This document shows, one piece after another, positions 33,954 through 47,061 of a DNA stretch of 64,000 nucleotides. Position numbers and translations under genes: made by a program. This DNA is from an uncultured Paracoccaceae bacterium (lineage in GTDB: Bacteria; Pseudomonadota; Alphaproteobacteria; Rhodobacterales; Rhodobacteraceae): the NCBI GenBank assembly GCA_947500825.1, contig CANMTR010000007.1, forward strand, positions 1 through 64,000, written 5' to 3'. Each line of letters begins with the position of its first letter. Position 1 is the stretch's first letter. The notes under the pieces are model-generated. The model did no database searches and was not told where the DNA came from. It saw nothing but the letters and a program-made list of their open reading frames with translations.

Positions 33954-35261
33954 ATGATCCCCCGCTATTCCCGCCCCGATATGGTTGCGGTCTGGGCGCC
34001 ACAATCGAAGTTCCGCATCTGGTTCGAGATCGAGGCCCATGCCGGCGACGCCATGGCCGACCTGGGCACCATCCCGCGCGAGAACGCCGACGCCGTCTGG
34101 GCCGCGAAGGACACCGAATTCGACGTCGCCCGCATCGACGAGATCGAGGCCGAGACCAAGCACGACGTCATCGCCTTCCTCACCCACCTCTCCGAGATCG
34201 TGGGCGCCGACAATGCCCGCTTCGTGCACCAGGGCCTCACCTCGTCGGACGTGCTCGACACCTGCTTCAACGTCCAGCTCACCCGCGCCGCCGACATCCT
34301 GATCGCCGATGTCGATGCGCTCCTGGCCGCGTTGAAGCGGCGCGCCTTCGAGCACAAGGACACGATCCGCATCGGCCGCTCCCACGGCATCCACGCCGAG
34401 CCCACCACCATGGGCCTGACCTTCGCGCGCTTCTACGCCGAGATGGACCGCAATCTCAGCCGCCTGCGCGACGCGCGGGCCGAGATCGCCACGGGCGCCC
34501 TCTCGGGCGCGGTCGGCACCTTCGCCAACGTCGATCCGCGGGTCGAGGAGCATGTCTGCGACCGGATGGGCCTCGTGCCCGAGCCGATCTCCACCCAGGT
34601 GATCCCGCGCGACCGCCATGCCGCGTTCTTCGCGACCCTGGGCGTGGTCGCGAGCTCGATCGAGAACATCGCGACCGAGATCCGCCACGGCCAGCGCACC
34701 GAGGTCCGCGAGCTGGAGGAGTTCTTCTCCAAGGGGCAGAAGGGCTCCTCGGCCATGCCCCACAAGCGCAACCCCGTCCTGTCGGAGAACCTCACCGGCC
34801 TCGCGCGTCTCGTGCGGATGGCCGTGGTCCCGGCGATGGAGAACGTGGCGCTCTGGCACGAGCGCGACATCTCCCACTCCAGCGTGGAGCGCAACATCGG
34901 GCCCGACGCCACCGTCACGCTCGACTTTGCCCTCGCCCGCCTCACCGGGCTGGTGGAGAACCTCGTCGTCTATCCCGACCGGATGGAGGAGAACCTCCAC
35001 CGCTACCGCGGCCTCGTCATGTCCCAGCGGGTCCTCCTGGCCCTGACCCAGGCGGGCGCCAGCCGCGAGGACGCCTACGCCATGGTGCAGCGCAACGCGA
35101 TGAAGGTCTGGACCGACGACAGCGACTTCCGCACCGAGCTGGAGGGCGACCCCGACGTGACCGCGATCCTGTCGAAGGACGAGATCGCCGAGAAGTTCGA
35201 CCTCGGCTACCACACCGCCCAGGTCGACGCGATCTTCGCCCGCGTCTTCGGCGAGAGCTGA
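33954..35261 (+). CDS. purB: adenylosuccinate lyase
   Basis: A 435-residue enzyme acting twice in purine synthesis (SAICAR and adenylosuccinate cleavage). The fumarase/aspartase signature GSSAMPHKRNPVLSENL is intact, as are HQGLTSSDVLDT, RSHGIHAEPTTMGL and the C-terminal WHERDISHSSVERNIGPD. Length and motifs are normal. A hairpin at about 35269-35302 (GGGGCGCGC with GCGCGCCCC) may end the transcript. Confidence 0.97.
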   Translation: MIPRYSRPDMVAVWAPQSKFRIWFEIEAHAGDAMADLGTIPRENADAVWAAKDTEFDVARIDEIEAETKHDVIAFLTHLSEIVGADNARFVHQGLTSSDVLDTCFNVQLTRAADILIADVDALLAALKRRAFEHKDTIRIGRSHGIHAEPTTMGLTFARFYAEMDRNLSRLRDARAEIATGALSGAVGTFANVDPRVEEHVCDRMGLVPEPISTQVIPRDRHAAFFATLGVVASSIENIATEIRHGQRTEVRELEEFFSKGQKGSSAMPHKRNPVLSENLTGLARLVRMAVVPAMENVALWHERDISHSSVERNIGPDATVTLDFALARLTGLVENLVVYPDRMEENLHRYRGLVMSQRVLLALTQAGASREDAYAMVQRNAMKVWTDDSDFRTELEGDPDVTAILSKDEIAEKFDLGYHTAQVDAIFARVFGES

Positions 35262-35368
35262 CGCACCCGGGGCGCGCATGTGCGACAAACCGCGCGCGCC
35301 CCGTCGTTCGTCTCCCCGGGCCCCGGATCCGTGCTACCCTTGCGTCACCCTGACCAAGGAGTTCCGAG

Positions 35369-35515
35369 ATGAAGACCTGCCTGACAGCCCTCGTCCTCTC
35401 CCTCGCCCCGGCGATGGCCATGGCCGCCTGCGGTTACGACCGCACCGCCATGTCCTGCGCCGACGGCGCCACATACGACGCCGACCAGCAACGCTGCGTG
35501 CCCACCACCGGCTGA
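35369..35515 (+). CDS. small secreted cysteine-containing protein
   Basis: A 48-residue precursor: signal peptide MKTCLTALVLSLAPAMAMA, then a 29-residue mature part with three cysteines (CGYDRTAMSC, ADGATYDADQQRC). The C-x-DG-x-x-YD-x-x-x-x-x-C spacing recalls a miniature chitin-binding (peritrophin-like) motif. AAGGAGTTCCGAG provides a good ribosome site. Similar tiny secreted proteins occur next to purB in relatives, from memory of the group. Function unknown. Confidence 0.7.
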   Translation: MKTCLTALVLSLAPAMAMAACGYDRTAMSCADGATYDADQQRCVPTTG

Positions 35516-35613
35516 GGCAAGTCGCGCGCGACGTCGCGTGGGCCGCCGCCCGTAAGCCCGCGTTAACGACGCGCCCGCTATACCCTCCCGGACAAATCCG
35601 AAACGGGGGCGAC

Positions 35614-36672
35614 ATGGCGACGGAACTGGTGACTCGGGGCGGTGCCGACACGGAGACCCGGCCGCTGCCCCGCCCTGCCGCCCGCCCGGCCCTGTCCCGC
35701 CGGCAGAAGGCGGCGATCGTCGTGCGGCTCCTGCTGGCCGAGGGCGCGACCCTCCCCCTGGGCAACCTGCCCGAGACCCTCCAGGCGGAGCTGACCACGC
35801 AGATCGCCGGCATGTCCTTCATCGACCGGACCACCTTGCGCGAGGTCGTGGAGGAGTTCGCCTCCGAGCTCGATGCCATCGGGCTCAGTTTCCCCGGCGG
35901 GCTCGAAGGCGCCCTCAGGGTGCTCGAGGGGGCGATTAACCCCGATCTTGCCGCGCGCCTGCGCGCCCAGTCCGGCCAGCTCTGGGACGACGACCCGTGG
36001 GACGCGATCGCCGCGATCCAGGCCTCCCGCCTCACGGCGATCCTCAAGCGCGAGAGCTCCGAGGTCGGCGCCGTGGTCCTGTCCAAGCTTCCCATCGCCC
36101 GCGCGGCCGAGATCCTGGGCTCCCTGCCGGGCCCCGACGCCCGTCGCCTGACCCTCGCGGTCAGCGAGACCTCCGACATCGCGCCCCCGATCGTGGCCCG
36201 CATCGGGCTGGCCCTGGCCGCCGAGTTGCGGGCCGAGCCGCCCCGCGCCTTCGCGACCGCCGCGGTGGAGCGGCTGGGCGCGATCCTCGACGTCTCCGCC
36301 GGGCCCACCCGCGAGGACGTTCTGACCGGCCTGGCCGAGGAGGACGAGGACCTCGCCGAGCGGGTGCGCCGCGCGATCTTCACCTTTGCCGACATTCCCT
36401 CCCGGCTGGAGCGCCGCGACGTGCCCGCCCTTGCGCGCGCGCTCGACCAGGCAGAGCTGATCCGCGCCGTGGCCGGCGCCCGCGAGCCGGGGCCGAAGGC
36501 CACCGCCGAGTTCCTGCTCGAGAGCCTGCCCGTGCGGATGGCCGACACGATCCGCGAGGGAGCGGCCGAGACCGGCGAGATCGCCGCGGCCGAGGCCGAG
36601 GCGGCCCAGATCGCCGTCGTCCGGACCCTGAGGGAGATGCTCGACAGGGGCGAGCTGCGGCTCGCGGGGTGA
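35614..36672 (+). CDS. fliG: flagellar motor switch protein FliG (divergent)
   Basis: A 352-residue FliG-like protein. The N-terminal LSRRQKAAIVVRLLL, the middle-domain pattern LSKLPIARAAEILGSLP, and the C-terminal FTFADIPSRLERRDVPALARALDQAEL with FLLESLPVRMADTIRE follow FliG. The usual EHPQ motif of the middle domain is replaced by ESSE, and the C-terminal motor charges differ from the textbook set. It is separated from any other flagellar gene in this window. Either it is an orphan or second FliG, or the flagellar genes are scattered. Confidence 0.82.
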   Translation: MATELVTRGGADTETRPLPRPAARPALSRRQKAAIVVRLLLAEGATLPLGNLPETLQAELTTQIAGMSFIDRTTLREVVEEFASELDAIGLSFPGGLEGALRVLEGAINPDLAARLRAQSGQLWDDDPWDAIAAIQASRLTAILKRESSEVGAVVLSKLPIARAAEILGSLPGPDARRLTLAVSETSDIAPPIVARIGLALAAELRAEPPRAFATAAVERLGAILDVSAGPTREDVLTGLAEEDEDLAERVRRAIFTFADIPSRLERRDVPALARALDQAELIRAVAGAREPGPKATAEFLLESLPVRMADTIREGAAETGEIAAAEAEAAQIAVVRTLREMLDRGELRLAG

Positions 36673-36730
36673 ACTTGTGATCGTCTCCCTCCGGCGATAG
36701 ACAATCCCGGCACGTAAGGGGGACGCGCCG

Positions 36731-37636
36731 GTGGCCGCCAAAGACAGATCCGACCTCGCAGATGCCATCCAGGACGTGGCGATGCGCGGGCTGCTGTCGC
36801 TGGTCAAGGCGCTCCCCTACCGCCGCCGGGTGCCGCTGATGGGCTGGCTGGCCAGCCATCTCGTCGCCCCCGTGGCCGGCTGGCGCACCCGCATTCGCGA
36901 AAACCTCGCCCATGCCCGCCCCGACCTCCCCGCAGAGGAGGTGGAGCGGCTGGTCCGCGCGGTTCCCGACAACGTGGGCCGCACCCTGGTCGAGATCTAC
37001 TCGGGCGCCGAGTTCAAGTCCCACGTCGCCGGCACGCCGCTCTCCGGCCCCGGCGCCGAGGCCCTTGCCGAGGCGCGCGACGCCGGGCGCCCCGTGGTCC
37101 TCGTCACCGCGCATCTGGGCAACTTCGATGCCCTGCGCGCCACGCTCTTCGCCGAAGGCTACGAGCTGGCCGCGCTCTACCGGCCCATGAACAACGCCCG
37201 CTTCAACGCCCACTACGTCCGCGCCCTGTCCGAAATCGGAACGCCCCTCTATCCCCGCTCCCGCGAGGGGATCGTGAAATACGTCCGCCACCTGGCCGGG
37301 GGCGGGATCATCGGCATCCTGACGGACGTCTATTCCAGCCGCGGCGCGGGCATCACCTTCTTCGGCCGCTCCGCGCCCACCTCCACCGCCGCCTGCGCCT
37401 GGGCGCTCAAGCACGGCGCGGTTGTGATCCCCTGCTACGGGCTTCGGCGCGAGAACGGGCTCGACTTCGAGGTGATGCTCGACGCCCCCGTCCCCCATGG
37501 CGACGCGGTCGCGATGACCCAGGAGATCACCGACCGGCTGGAGCGGGTCGTGCGCGACCACATGGGCCAGTGGTTCTGGATTCACCGCCGCTGGAAGCCC
37601 GAGCGCCAGAAGCGCCGCCGCCGCCGCTCCGCCTGA
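36731..37636 (+). CDS. lipid A/lysophospholipid acyltransferase (LpxL/HtrB-like)
   Basis: A 301-residue inner-membrane acyltransferase. The catalytic H-x4-D motif is HLGNFD (about residue 131-136). Other marks are LYRPMNNARFN, ILTDVYSSRGAGITFFG and the C-terminal WFWIHRRWKPERQKRR. It likely adds a secondary acyl chain to lipid A or makes a related lipid. Translation starts at GTG (36731); no ATG is better placed. It is 58 bases downstream of fliG, so co-transcription is possible. Confidence 0.87.
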   Translation: MAAKDRSDLADAIQDVAMRGLLSLVKALPYRRRVPLMGWLASHLVAPVAGWRTRIRENLAHARPDLPAEEVERLVRAVPDNVGRTLVEIYSGAEFKSHVAGTPLSGPGAEALAEARDAGRPVVLVTAHLGNFDALRATLFAEGYELAALYRPMNNARFNAHYVRALSEIGTPLYPRSREGIVKYVRHLAGGGIIGILTDVYSSRGAGITFFGRSAPTSTAACAWALKHGAVVIPCYGLRRENGLDFEVMLDAPVPHGDAVAMTQEITDRLERVVRDHMGQWFWIHRRWKPERQKRRRRRSA

Positions 37637-37643
37637 CGAAGCG

Positions 37644-38345
37644 TCAGTCGATCCGCGCCGCGCCCACGACCGGGCCGGGCCCGTCCTGCTGCACCACGAT
37701 GGCCCCCGGCCCCTCGACGGCGATCTCGCGCGACCAGGTGCCGGTCCCGTCCCAGCGGTCGAGCAAGGTCCAGGCGCGCACCACGTTGACGTAGTCCATC
37801 ACCGCGCCCGCGTTCTCGCCGCCCTCGATCTCCACCCGCTCGTGGGGGCTGAACGTGACCAGCTGCACCAGCAGGTCACCCCCCGCCCCGCCGGGCGCGG
37901 TCGCGGTGACCGCCACCGCGTCGCCGTCGCGCATCACCTCCACGTCCACGGGATGGGCGGTGTCGCGATGGGCCTGGATCAGGTCGGCGACTTCCATCAC
38001 CCGGCTCCCGATCACCCGGTCGGCACCGCCGACTACCATCTGGGGGGTATAGATCATGCGCTCGCCGGCGGCCTTGGCATAGGCCTTCTGGCGGTGGGTG
38101 AAGGCCGGGTCCGCGAACCCGTCCGGCCACCCGATATAATCCCAGTAATCGACGTGCAGCGCCAGCGCGAGCACGTCCTCCTTCCGCGCCAGTTCCACCA
38201 TCAGCGCGTCGGCGGGCGGACACGACGCGCAGCCCTGGGAGGTGAACAGTTCCACCACGACCGGCTGCTCCTCGTCCGCCGCCGCACCCGTCGCGGGCAG
38301 CGCGAACGCTGCGGCGGCGACGGTAGCACGGACGAGATTTCGCAT
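37644..38345 (-). CDS. DUF1223 thioredoxin-like exported protein
   Basis: A 233-residue protein with a signal peptide (ATGAAA-D). The conserved opening VVVELFTSQGCASCPPADALM carries a CxxC (CASC) as in thioredoxin folds. LALHVDYWDYIGWPD, HRQKAYAKAAG, IYTPQMVVGGADRVIGS are DUF1223 marks. Periplasmic; redox role inferred from the CxxC only. It is convergent with the acyltransferase, seven bases apart. Confidence 0.87.
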   Translation of the reverse strand: MRNLVRATVAAAAFALPATGAAADEEQPVVVELFTSQGCASCPPADALMVELARKEDVLALALHVDYWDYIGWPDGFADPAFTHRQKAYAKAAGERMIYTPQMVVGGADRVIGSRVMEVADLIQAHRDTAHPVDVEVMRDGDAVAVTATAPGGAGGDLLVQLVTFSPHERVEIEGGENAGAVMDYVNVVRAWTLLDRWDGTGTWSREIAVEGPGAIVVQQDGPGPVVGAARID

Positions 38346-38448
38346 GGAGGGCTCCGGAAGCATCTGCTGCCGGAGAGGTCTAGACCGGCCCACCCACCCG
38401 TGCCAATCAACGTTTTGAGAGAGAAGGCGCGCTTTGCGCCCGCTCTGC

Positions 38449-38465
38449 TGCATACTGTTGCATAC
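38449..38465. promoter_or_regulatory. tandem TGCATAC repeat upstream of acnA
   Basis: Two direct copies of TGCATAC lie exactly ten bases apart (38449-38455 and 38459-38465), one helical turn, about 90 bases before the acnA start. This spacing suits two regulator monomers on one face of DNA, or promoter elements. The regulator is unknown. A GGCGC/GCGCC hairpin lies just upstream (38426-38440). Confidence 0.35.
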
Positions 38466-38552
38466 CGATTGGAAACGATCTATCGGCCCGCTACGTTGTG
38501 CACGGACGCAAGAGCCATTTCCCGCAAGATCCGCCAGGACAAGGAGACAGCC

Positions 38553-41357
<2,805 letters not shown>

Positions 41358-41370
41358 GCCGCGCAGCCCC

Positions 41371-41400
41371 AAGGCCCGCCCCCGACCGGGGCGGGCCTAT
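41371..41400. terminator. terminator shared by acnA and MOSC gene
   Basis: A perfect ten-base stem GGCCCGCCCC (41373-41382) with GGGGCGGGCC (41388-41397) and a five-base loop lies between the convergent genes. It is followed by TATTCC on the plus strand and TT on the minus strand, so it may serve both. Confidence 0.65.
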
Positions 41401-41882
41401 TCCGTCCCGGGCGCGACCGTGTCGCCCAGGGACACCTCCCCCTCCTCCAGGACCGAGGCGTACCAGCCGCCGTGCCCCCGCACGGCCGAGTAGCCCCCCT
41501 CCCCGAACGTCTCCTCCATCCGCGAGCAGGGCGGGCACGGCCCCTCCACCCGAAAAAGCGCCGTCCCCACGCGCAGATCCGCACCCCGTAGGGCCGCCAG
41601 GTTCAGCCCCGCCACCACGATGTTGCGCCGCAGGTCCTCCGCCCGCACCGCCTCCACACCGAGAAGCGCCGCGATCACGCCCAAGTGCTCGGCCTGGATC
41701 AGCGTCACCGCCCGCTTGCCCGGCCGCCCGTGATCGCCCTCGAGGCCTGCCGTGCCGATCCGCGCGGCCGTCACCGGCACCACCCCCGCGCGCCGCGCGG
41801 GACGCAGGCCCATCCACGCGACGCGGCCCCCTTGCGCGTGGCGCGCCATCATCGCGCGCATTCCGCCCGTTCCCGTGACCAT
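41397..41882 (-). CDS. MOSC domain protein
   Basis: A 161-residue protein of the MOSC family (molybdenum cofactor sulfurase C-terminal domain). Family marks are GLEGDHGRPGKRAVTLIQAEHL, RRNIVVAGLNL and the conserved cysteine region GPCPPCSRMEE. MOSC proteins such as YiiM/YcbX act with the molybdenum cofactor in detoxifying N-hydroxylated compounds. It has no signal peptide. Its stop codon lies inside the acnA terminator. Confidence 0.83.
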   Translation of the reverse strand: MVTGTGGMRAMMARHAQGGRVAWMGLRPARRAGVVPVTAARIGTAGLEGDHGRPGKRAVTLIQAEHLGVIAALLGVEAVRAEDLRRNIVVAGLNLAALRGADLRVGTALFRVEGPCPPCSRMEETFGEGGYSAVRGHGGWYASVLEEGEVSLGDTVAPGTE

Positions 41883-41953
41883 GGCATCCCCCTGACACTG
41901 CCGGCTCCCGCCCTATCTCGCGCTCCCACACCCATCCGCCAAGGGGAGACGAC

Positions 41954-42901
41954 ATGATCGACCGCCGCCAACTCCTGGCCACCGGCGCCGCGCTGCCGCT
42001 GGTCCCCGCCGCCGCCCGCGCCCAGTCGGACGCGCCCGCCACCGCCGCCACCCTGGCAGACGCCCAGCGATTCACCGTCGGCGAGGCGACCGTGACCGCG
42101 CTGTCCGACGGCGCGCTCAGGATCGGGCCGGAGGCGCTCCAGGGGATCGACGCCGAAGGCTACGCCACCCTGATGGAGGAGCAGTTCCGCAACCCCGACA
42201 CGTTCCGCGCCGCCGTCAACGGCTGGCTCGTGGACGAGGGCGGCGGCGAGCTGTCGCTGATCGACGCGGGCGCGGGCGCCACTATGGGCGACAGCCTCGG
42301 GCGCCTCATGGAGAACCTGCGCGCCACCGGCACCGATCCGGGGCAAATCACCCGCCTCGTGGCGACCCACCTCCACCCCGATCACGTGGGCGGCGCGGTG
42401 ATCGACGGCGCGGCCGCCTTCCCCAACGCCGAGCTGGTCGTGTCGGAGACCGAGCGCGCCTTCTGGACCGACGACGCCAACATGGCCGAGGGCAGCGAGG
42501 ACTTCTTCCGCATCGCCCGCCAGGTCCTCGACCTCTACGGCGACCGGCTCTCCCCGATCTCGGACGAGGCCGAGGTCACGTCGGGCCTGACGGCCGTGCC
42601 GCTGCCCGGCCACACCCCAGGCCATACCGGCGTCCGCCTCGCCTCGGGCGACACCAGCGTCCTGATCTGGGCCGACATCGTCCATGTCCTGCCGGTGCAG
42701 TTCGCCCGGCCGCAGGTCACCGTGGGCTTCGACGTGAACCCCGAGCAGGCGGCGCAGACCCGCGAGCGCATCCTCGACCAGGTCGTCACCGAGCGCACCA
42801 TGATCGCGGGCTCCCATATCGACTTCCCCGGCCTGGGCCACGTCAAGCGCGACGGGTCGGGCTACCGCCTGGTCGACGCGCCCTACCCCTATTCCTCCTG
42901 A
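41954..42901 (+). CDS. MBL-fold metallo-hydrolase, Tat-exported
   Basis: A 315-residue metallo-beta-lactamase-fold protein. The leader MIDRRQLLATGAALPLV is a Tat signal. The zinc motif is THLHPDHVGG, with further ligands in PLPGHTPGHTGV, WADIVHV and the terminal AGSHIDFPG. A related, signal-free copy follows 11 bases downstream. Substrate unknown; relatives include alkylsulfatase-like, lactonase and quorum-quenching enzymes. Confidence 0.87.
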   Translation: MIDRRQLLATGAALPLVPAAARAQSDAPATAATLADAQRFTVGEATVTALSDGALRIGPEALQGIDAEGYATLMEEQFRNPDTFRAAVNGWLVDEGGGELSLIDAGAGATMGDSLGRLMENLRATGTDPGQITRLVATHLHPDHVGGAVIDGAAAFPNAELVVSETERAFWTDDANMAEGSEDFFRIARQVLDLYGDRLSPISDEAEVTSGLTAVPLPGHTPGHTGVRLASGDTSVLIWADIVHVLPVQFARPQVTVGFDVNPEQAAQTRERILDQVVTERTMIAGSHIDFPGLGHVKRDGSGYRLVDAPYPYSS

Positions 42902-42912
42902 AGGATCGCACC

Positions 42913-43737
42913 ATGACCCGACTTCCCGACGCCCAGCGCCTGTCCGTGGGCTCCATCCGCGTGACAGCCCTCTCGGACGGCCCCCTTCCCCTCGGGCTCG
43001 ACCAGCTCAAGGGCATCGACGAGGCCGACTACGCCCGCATCCTGCGCGAGCGCCACGCCGACCCGGCCACCTGGCGCTCCGGCCTCAACGCCTTCGTCGT
43101 CGAGACGGGCGAGCGCACCGTGCTCGTCGACGCGGGCGTCGCGGGCAACATGGGCGAGCACACGGGCCGCGTGATGGGCAACTTCCAGGCCGCGGGTTTC
43201 GCGCCCAGCGACGTGGACACCGTGTTCGTCACCCACATGCACGGCGACCACGTGGCGGGCCTCCTGTCGGACGGCGCGGCCGCCTTCCCCGACGCAGCGC
43301 TGCGCGTCCACGCCGCCGACCGCGCCCATTTCGAGGGGTCCGACGACCTGGCCACCTCGGTCCTCTCGGCCTACGGCGACCGGGTCGAGACGTTCGAGGG
43401 CGAGGCCGACATCGCGCCGGGCCTGCGCGCCCTGCCCCTGCCAGGGCACACGCCGGGCCATTGCGGGCTCCAAATATCCGACGGCGACGCAGGCCTGCTG
43501 ATCTGGACCGACATCGTCCATGTCGCCCCGATCCAGCTCGCCCGCCCCGAGGTCGGCACCGGCTTTGACGTGGACGTGGACCAGGCGCGCGAAACGCGGA
43601 CGCGCATGCTCGACCGGGTGTCCGCCGACGGCACGATGATCGCGGGCAGCCATATCGGCTTTCCGGGCATCGGCTGGATCGACCGGGCGCGCGAGGGCTT
43701 CGCCTTCGTGCCCGCGCGCTACACCCACGATACCTGA
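42913..43737 (+). CDS. MBL-fold metallo-hydrolase, cytosolic paralogue
   Basis: A 274-residue protein colinear with the upstream exported copy (QRLSVGSIRVTALSDG versus QRFTVGEATVTALSDG), with zinc motif THMHGDHVAG and matching PLPGHTPGH and AGSHIGFPG. It lacks the Tat leader. The pair arose by tandem duplication and now acts in different compartments. Co-transcribed with it (11-base gap). Function unknown. Confidence 0.87.
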   Translation: MTRLPDAQRLSVGSIRVTALSDGPLPLGLDQLKGIDEADYARILRERHADPATWRSGLNAFVVETGERTVLVDAGVAGNMGEHTGRVMGNFQAAGFAPSDVDTVFVTHMHGDHVAGLLSDGAAAFPDAALRVHAADRAHFEGSDDLATSVLSAYGDRVETFEGEADIAPGLRALPLPGHTPGHCGLQISDGDAGLLIWTDIVHVAPIQLARPEVGTGFDVDVDQARETRTRMLDRVSADGTMIAGSHIGFPGIGWIDRAREGFAFVPARYTHDT

Positions 43738-43744
43738 GCGGGGG

Positions 43745-44071
43745 ATGCTGCGCGTCCTCCTCGCCGGGGCGTTCCTCGCCCCGGCCCTGCCCGCGGCAGC
43801 CCAGGACGCCCCCGCGCGCCCCTGGTGCGGCGCGGGCCCCATGAACGCCGCCGAACGCACGATCTGCGCCACGCCCGAGCTGTCGCGGCTCGACGCGCGG
43901 CTGGCCGAGGCCTACGGCCGCCTGCGCTCGGCCGATGACCGCCAGGACATATGGCTGCGGCAGGTCCGCGACGCCTGCGGGCGCGACGTGACCTGCCTGC
44001 GCGCGGCCTACGTGGACCGGATCCGCTTCGTGACCCTGCGCCGTGATGCGGGGGGCGACGATGGCGCGTGA
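43745..44071 (+). CDS. LprI/DUF1311-like small exported protein
   Basis: A 108-residue protein with a signal peptide (ALPAAA-Q). The mature part has WCGAGPMNAAERTICATPELSRLDARLAEAYGRL, the pattern of the lysozyme-inhibitor LprI N-terminal / DUF1311 family, and four cysteines. Members inhibit lysozyme in mycobacteria, and many others are unassigned. It follows the MBL gene by seven bases and overlaps the next gene, so it is part of the same transcript. Confidence 0.72.
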   Translation: MLRVLLAGAFLAPALPAAAQDAPARPWCGAGPMNAAERTICATPELSRLDARLAEAYGRLRSADDRQDIWLRQVRDACGRDVTCLRAAYVDRIRFVTLRRDAGGDDGA

Positions 44072-45098
44072 GCCGCTGAACCTCTCCGGCTGGACGGTGG
44101 CGCCGGGCACCGCCCGAACGATCGAGCTGCCGATCTCCGTCCAGACCGACCACACGCCCGCCACCATGTCCGTGCGCGCGGTCCATGGCCGCCGCCCCGG
44201 GCCGACGCTCTTCGTCTCCGCCGCGATCCACGGCGACGAGATCATCGGGGTGGAGATCTGCCGCCGCCTCCTGCAGGCGCCGCAGCTCGCCTCCCTGCGC
44301 GGCACGCTCCTCGTCGTGCCCATCGTCAACACCTTCGGCTTCCTCAACCAGTCGCGCTACATGCCCGACCGGCGCGATCTCAACCGCTGCTTCCCCGGCT
44401 CCGAGCGCGGCTCGCTGGCCTCGCGGCTGGCCAACATCTTCATGACCCAGATCGCGGCCCGCTCAGACCTCGGCATCGACCTGCATTCCGCCGCGATCCA
44501 CCGCACCAACCTGCCCCAGATCCGCGTCTCCGCCTCCAGCCGCGAGACGCTGGACCTCGCCCGCGCCTTCGGCGCCCCCCTGGTGATCCGCGCCAAGCTG
44601 CGCGAGGGCTCCATGCGCGAGGCGGCGCGCAAGGCGGGCTGCGACGTGCTGCTCTACGAGGCCGGCGAGGCGCTCCGCTTCGACGAGATGTCGGCCCGGA
44701 TCGGTGCCTCGGGCATCCTGCGCGTCATGCGCGCCATGGACATGATCCCCGCCCGCGGCCTGCCCCGCCGTGCCGCCCAGCCCGTGGTGGTCACCGGCTC
44801 CGTCTGGCTGCGCGCGCCCGCCTCGGGGCTGCTGCGCCTCTTCCGGGAGGTGGGCGAGCACGTGGAGGACGGCCAGCTCCTGGCCATCGTCTCCAGCCCC
44901 TTCGGAACCCACGAGGCCGAGATCCGCGCCCCCGCCGCGGGCGTCCTCATGGGCCGCGCGACCATGCCCGTGGTCAACGAGGGCGACGCCGTCTACCACC
45001 TCGCTGACGTGCCCGTGGACGACACCGAGGACCGCCTGTCCCAGCTCACCGCCGAGCTGGACGCCGACCCGATGTTCGACGAGGACGAGATCCTCTGA
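44061..45098 (+). CDS. succinylglutamate desuccinylase/aspartoacylase family protein
   Basis: A 345-residue zinc hydrolase of the M14-like AstE/AspA family. Zinc motif AAIHGDEIIGVEI (about residues 55-65) and third ligand in GIDLHSAAIHRTNLPQIR, with RRDLNRCFPG between. The C-terminal third is a barrel-sandwich hybrid domain (WLRAPASGLLRLFREVGEHVEDGQLLA). It would cleave an N-acyl amino acid or similar amide. The ATG at 44061 is preceded by GGGGGG and overlaps the LprI-like gene by 11 bases. In-frame GTG/ATG codons at 44043 and 44046 are less well placed. Confidence 0.87.
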   Translation: MAREPLNLSGWTVAPGTARTIELPISVQTDHTPATMSVRAVHGRRPGPTLFVSAAIHGDEIIGVEICRRLLQAPQLASLRGTLLVVPIVNTFGFLNQSRYMPDRRDLNRCFPGSERGSLASRLANIFMTQIAARSDLGIDLHSAAIHRTNLPQIRVSASSRETLDLARAFGAPLVIRAKLREGSMREAARKAGCDVLLYEAGEALRFDEMSARIGASGILRVMRAMDMIPARGLPRRAAQPVVVTGSVWLRAPASGLLRLFREVGEHVEDGQLLAIVSSPFGTHEAEIRAPAAGVLMGRATMPVVNEGDAVYHLADVPVDDTEDRLSQLTAELDADPMFDEDEIL

Positions 45099-45178
45099 CG
45101 CCCTCGCACCTTCCAGCGCCTGCGCGAATCCCGTAAGGGAGGGCCGAACCAGACACCCGAAGCTCGAGGACCCGCCAG

Positions 45179-46830
<1,652 letters not shown>

Positions 46831-46834
<4 letters not shown>

Positions 46835-46865
46835 AAAAAGGGGTCGGCGCGCTGCGCGCCGACCC
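46831..46865 (-). terminator. intrinsic terminator for the VPLPA-CTERM gene
   Basis: A ten-base stem (46841-46850 with 46856-46865) is followed on the minus strand by a run of seven T, so it works best for leftward transcription of the VPLPA-CTERM gene. On the plus strand it directly follows the ettA stop and may also stop that transcript. Confidence 0.75.
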
Positions 46866-47061
46866 ATCCCGTCCCGACTCGGGGGTCATACGAGGGCCGC
46901 ATACCACATGCTGAGGCTGTCTATCTGAGATAGATATTCCTTTTTTTCCAGTAGCTTCTACCGTGTTTCGAAAACGGGTACGGATCGTTGACGGCCCACC
47001 GCCTTCCTGCCGCGAAGGAGCGTCCGCGAGCCCTCCTTCGCAATTCTCCGCGGATCGCGCG

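Noticed and set aside
46920-46947. Plus-strand terminator candidate after ettA (TCTATC-TGA-GATAGA then T-run)
   Set aside because: The stem is only six AT-rich pairs, it sits more than 80 bases past the stop, and six bases separate it from the T-run. Too weak to list as a terminator.
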